From Streptomyces niphimycinicus (GTDB taxonomy: Bacteria; Actinomycetota; Actinomycetes; Streptomycetales; Streptomycetaceae): a stretch of DNA of 64,000 nucleotides. The notes below the pieces were generated by a model. The model made no database searches. It had not been told where the DNA came from and was given only the letters and a program-made list of their open reading frames with translations. This document shows positions 62,418-64,000 of the stretch, in pieces. The stretch covers positions 1 through 64,000 of the forward strand of contig NZ_JAHLEM010000012.1 in NCBI RefSeq assembly GCF_018883605.1, read 5' to 3'. The first letter of the stretch is position 1; each line of letters starts with the position of its first letter. Both the position numbers and the translations under genes were made by a program.

Positions 62418-63956
62418 GTGACCTCACCCACGCACCGCACGGCCCCGCTGTGTGCCCTGGCGGCCATCGCCGCGACCCTCGCCCCCGCCGCGCCCGCCCA
62501 GTCCGCCGCCCGTGTCCCCGCCGCCGGTTCGGTATCCGCACTCCGCTTCGGCGCCTGCCCCGCATCCGTACCCGAGCCGCCCGAACCGGAGCGCGTCGAA
62601 TGCGGGCGGCTGGGCGTGCCGCTGGACTGGAACCGCCCCCGCGGACCACGCATCGAGATCGCCGTCTCGCGCGTCCGGGCCTCGGGGGCACCCGCCGAGC
62701 GGCGCGGCATCCTGCTGGTCAACCCCGGTGGGCCGGGCGGCTCCGGGCTCCCCTACGCGGTCACCAAGCGGGCCAAACTCCCGGTGAGCGTGCGCCGTTC
62801 GTACGACGTCATCGGCTTCGACCCGCGCGGCGTCGGGCAGAGCGCCCCCGTCGACTGCGGCCCGATGGGCGGTCTCTTCGCCGCCCCGGGCGCGGACCCC
62901 GTGCCCGTCGGCCCGACGGCCGAGCGGGCCCACCTGGTGTCACTGCGCAACCTGGCCGACGACTGCGCGGCGGGCGCCGGGGACGTATCGCGGTACCTGT
63001 CGACGGAACAGACCGCCCGGGACATGGACGCGATACGCGCCGCGCTCGGCGAACGGCGGACGAACTTCCTCGGCGTCTCCTACGGCACCTACCTCGGCGC
63101 GGCCTACGCCGCCGCCTTCCCGCACCGCACGGGCCGGATGGTCCTGGACAGCGTCGTAGGGCCCTGGAGCTGGTACCGATTCGACGTGATCCAGAGCCGG
63201 GCACTGCTGCGCCGGCGTGACACCTTCTTCGCCTGGACCGCCGCCCACGCGGACCGCTTCCGCCTGGGCGACAGCGCGGCGGCCGTACGCCGGGCCTACC
63301 TGCGCGTACGCGACGGACTCACCGCCGGTCCCGTGGACGGCTTCGGCCCCGCGGAGTTCGACCGGGCCGTGTACCGCGCCCTCGGCCGCACCGAACGCTG
63401 GGCGGGCCTCGCCGACGGCCTGCGAACCCACCTGCGCGACGGCAGCCCCGACGGACTCCGTCCCGCCAAGGACTTCGCCGACCCGGACTCACGCAACTAC
63501 GAAGCCGCCAACCGCATCGTCAAGTGCGCCGACGGCCCCGGCCCCACGCCCCGGCGGATCGTGACGGACATCCGCCGCACCCGACGCCTCGACCCCCAGC
63601 CGGTCCTCACCGGCATGGAGGCGACCACCTGCGCCTACTGGCACCACCATCCCGCCCGCCACACCCCGCTCGGCAGCCCCGACGCGCCGCCCGTTCTCCT
63701 GGTGGCCTCCGCCCACGACCCCGTCACGCCCATCGAGGGCGCGCGCCAACTGCGCCGTCTGCTTCCCGGCTCGCGCCTGGTAACGCTCGACAACGACTAC
63801 TCGCACGGGGTGTTCGCCAGCCGGGGCAATGCCTGTGTGGACGACGCCACGGCCGCCTACCTCGTCGACGGGACTGTGCCGACGGCGGATGTGCGCTGTG
63901 CGGGGCCCGGCCTGCCCGGACCGCCGCCCGCCGAGAGCAGGTCCACGCCTCGATGA
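62418..63956 (+). CDS. Secreted alpha/beta hydrolase (TAP-like peptidase family)
   Basis: 512 residues from GTG 62418, with a signal peptide ending around AQSAA. The nucleophile elbow is GVSYGTYLG; the oxyanion-side motif LLVNPGGPGGSG and the late AHDPVTPIEGARQL (Asp) and DYSHGVF (His) complete the triad. The C-terminal part is the TAP_C region. Tripeptidyl aminopeptidases of this type cleave peptides outside the cell. It is divergent from the metallophore-like operon and may be co-controlled by the same box. Confidence 0.88.
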   Translation: MTSPTHRTAPLCALAAIAATLAPAAPAQSAARVPAAGSVSALRFGACPASVPEPPEPERVECGRLGVPLDWNRPRGPRIEIAVSRVRASGAPAERRGILLVNPGGPGGSGLPYAVTKRAKLPVSVRRSYDVIGFDPRGVGQSAPVDCGPMGGLFAAPGADPVPVGPTAERAHLVSLRNLADDCAAGAGDVSRYLSTEQTARDMDAIRAALGERRTNFLGVSYGTYLGAAYAAAFPHRTGRMVLDSVVGPWSWYRFDVIQSRALLRRRDTFFAWTAAHADRFRLGDSAAAVRRAYLRVRDGLTAGPVDGFGPAEFDRAVYRALGRTERWAGLADGLRTHLRDGSPDGLRPAKDFADPDSRNYEAANRIVKCADGPGPTPRRIVTDIRRTRRLDPQPVLTGMEATTCAYWHHHPARHTPLGSPDAPPVLLVASAHDPVTPIEGARQLRRLLPGSRLVTLDNDYSHGVFASRGNACVDDATAAYLVDGTVPTADVRCAGPGLPGPPPAESRSTPR

Positions 63957-63973
63957 CGCCTCGGGCGTCATCG
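63951..63973 (+). terminator. 10-bp hairpin over the hydrolase stop codon
   Basis: CGATGACGCC, loop TCG, GGCGTCATCG. The TGA stop lies in the left arm. Confidence 0.6.
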
Positions 63974-64000
63974 GTGCGTTGCGGTGCCCGACAGATCCGG

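Overview
The window is very GC-rich, has many GTG starts, stop/start-overlapping operons, and secreted lipoprotein and regulator families typical of Streptomyces or a close relative. Decayed transposases and broken genes, densest at about 8-31 kb and 42-50 kb, suggest a chromosome-arm or otherwise accessory region. No rRNA, tRNA or CRISPR array was seen.

Layout. (1) 1-8.2 kb, minus strand: a full counterpart of the enterobacterial yhf operon (yhfZ-yhfY-yhfU-yhfT-php-yhfS-yhfX-yhfW). It is followed by an HPr-like phosphocarrier and, at the window edge, what looks like the start of a PTS Enzyme I. YhfY is a PRD-type PTS-regulated protein, so the cluster may carry its own phosphorelay. (2) 8.3-11.3 kb: transposase tails, a small membrane protein, a PNPOx-like protein and a broken UvrA-like gene. 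(3) 11.3-18.4 kb: a carbohydrate ABC uptake system with a clan GH-D-like glycosidase, a class V aminotransferase and a FadR-type regulator. (4) 18.4-31.3 kb: a patchwork of redox genes (SDRs, Old Yellow Enzyme, a thioredoxin-reductase-like flavoprotein), regulators (TetR, XRE-cupin), an MFS pump and many decayed genes and IS remnants. One SDR has an iron-box-like site upstream.

(5) 31.4-39.1 kb: a stress-type island with an Rv1733c-like membrane protein, an MreB-like actin, two DksA/TraR zinc-finger proteins, a NarL-type two-component pair and a fused SecDF. (6) 39.2-43.1 kb: a LysR regulator, a PrpF-family isomerase and a dicarboxylate symporter, then a flavoprotein cut to its N-terminus; this resembles a tricarballylate/aconitate operon. 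(7) 43.1-50.6 kb: an AraC regulator, a small secreted protein, a perfect 54-bp palindrome, IS debris, a DHA2 pump, and an aromatic ammonia-lyase homologue lacking the Ala-Ser-Gly cofactor triad.

(8) 50.6-62.3 kb, minus strand: a tightly overlapping ten-gene operon. It encodes an ATP-grasp ligase, a DUF364-like protein, an SbnA-like PLP enzyme, a dipeptide epimerase, an MFS exporter, a methyltransferase and a complete nickel/peptide-type ABC importer. A Zur/Fur-like box lies just upstream. The set parallels staphylopine-type metallophore systems but the biosynthetic enzymes differ, so it is the best candidate here for an undescribed system. (9) 62.4-64 kb: a divergent secreted alpha/beta hydrolase shares that control region.
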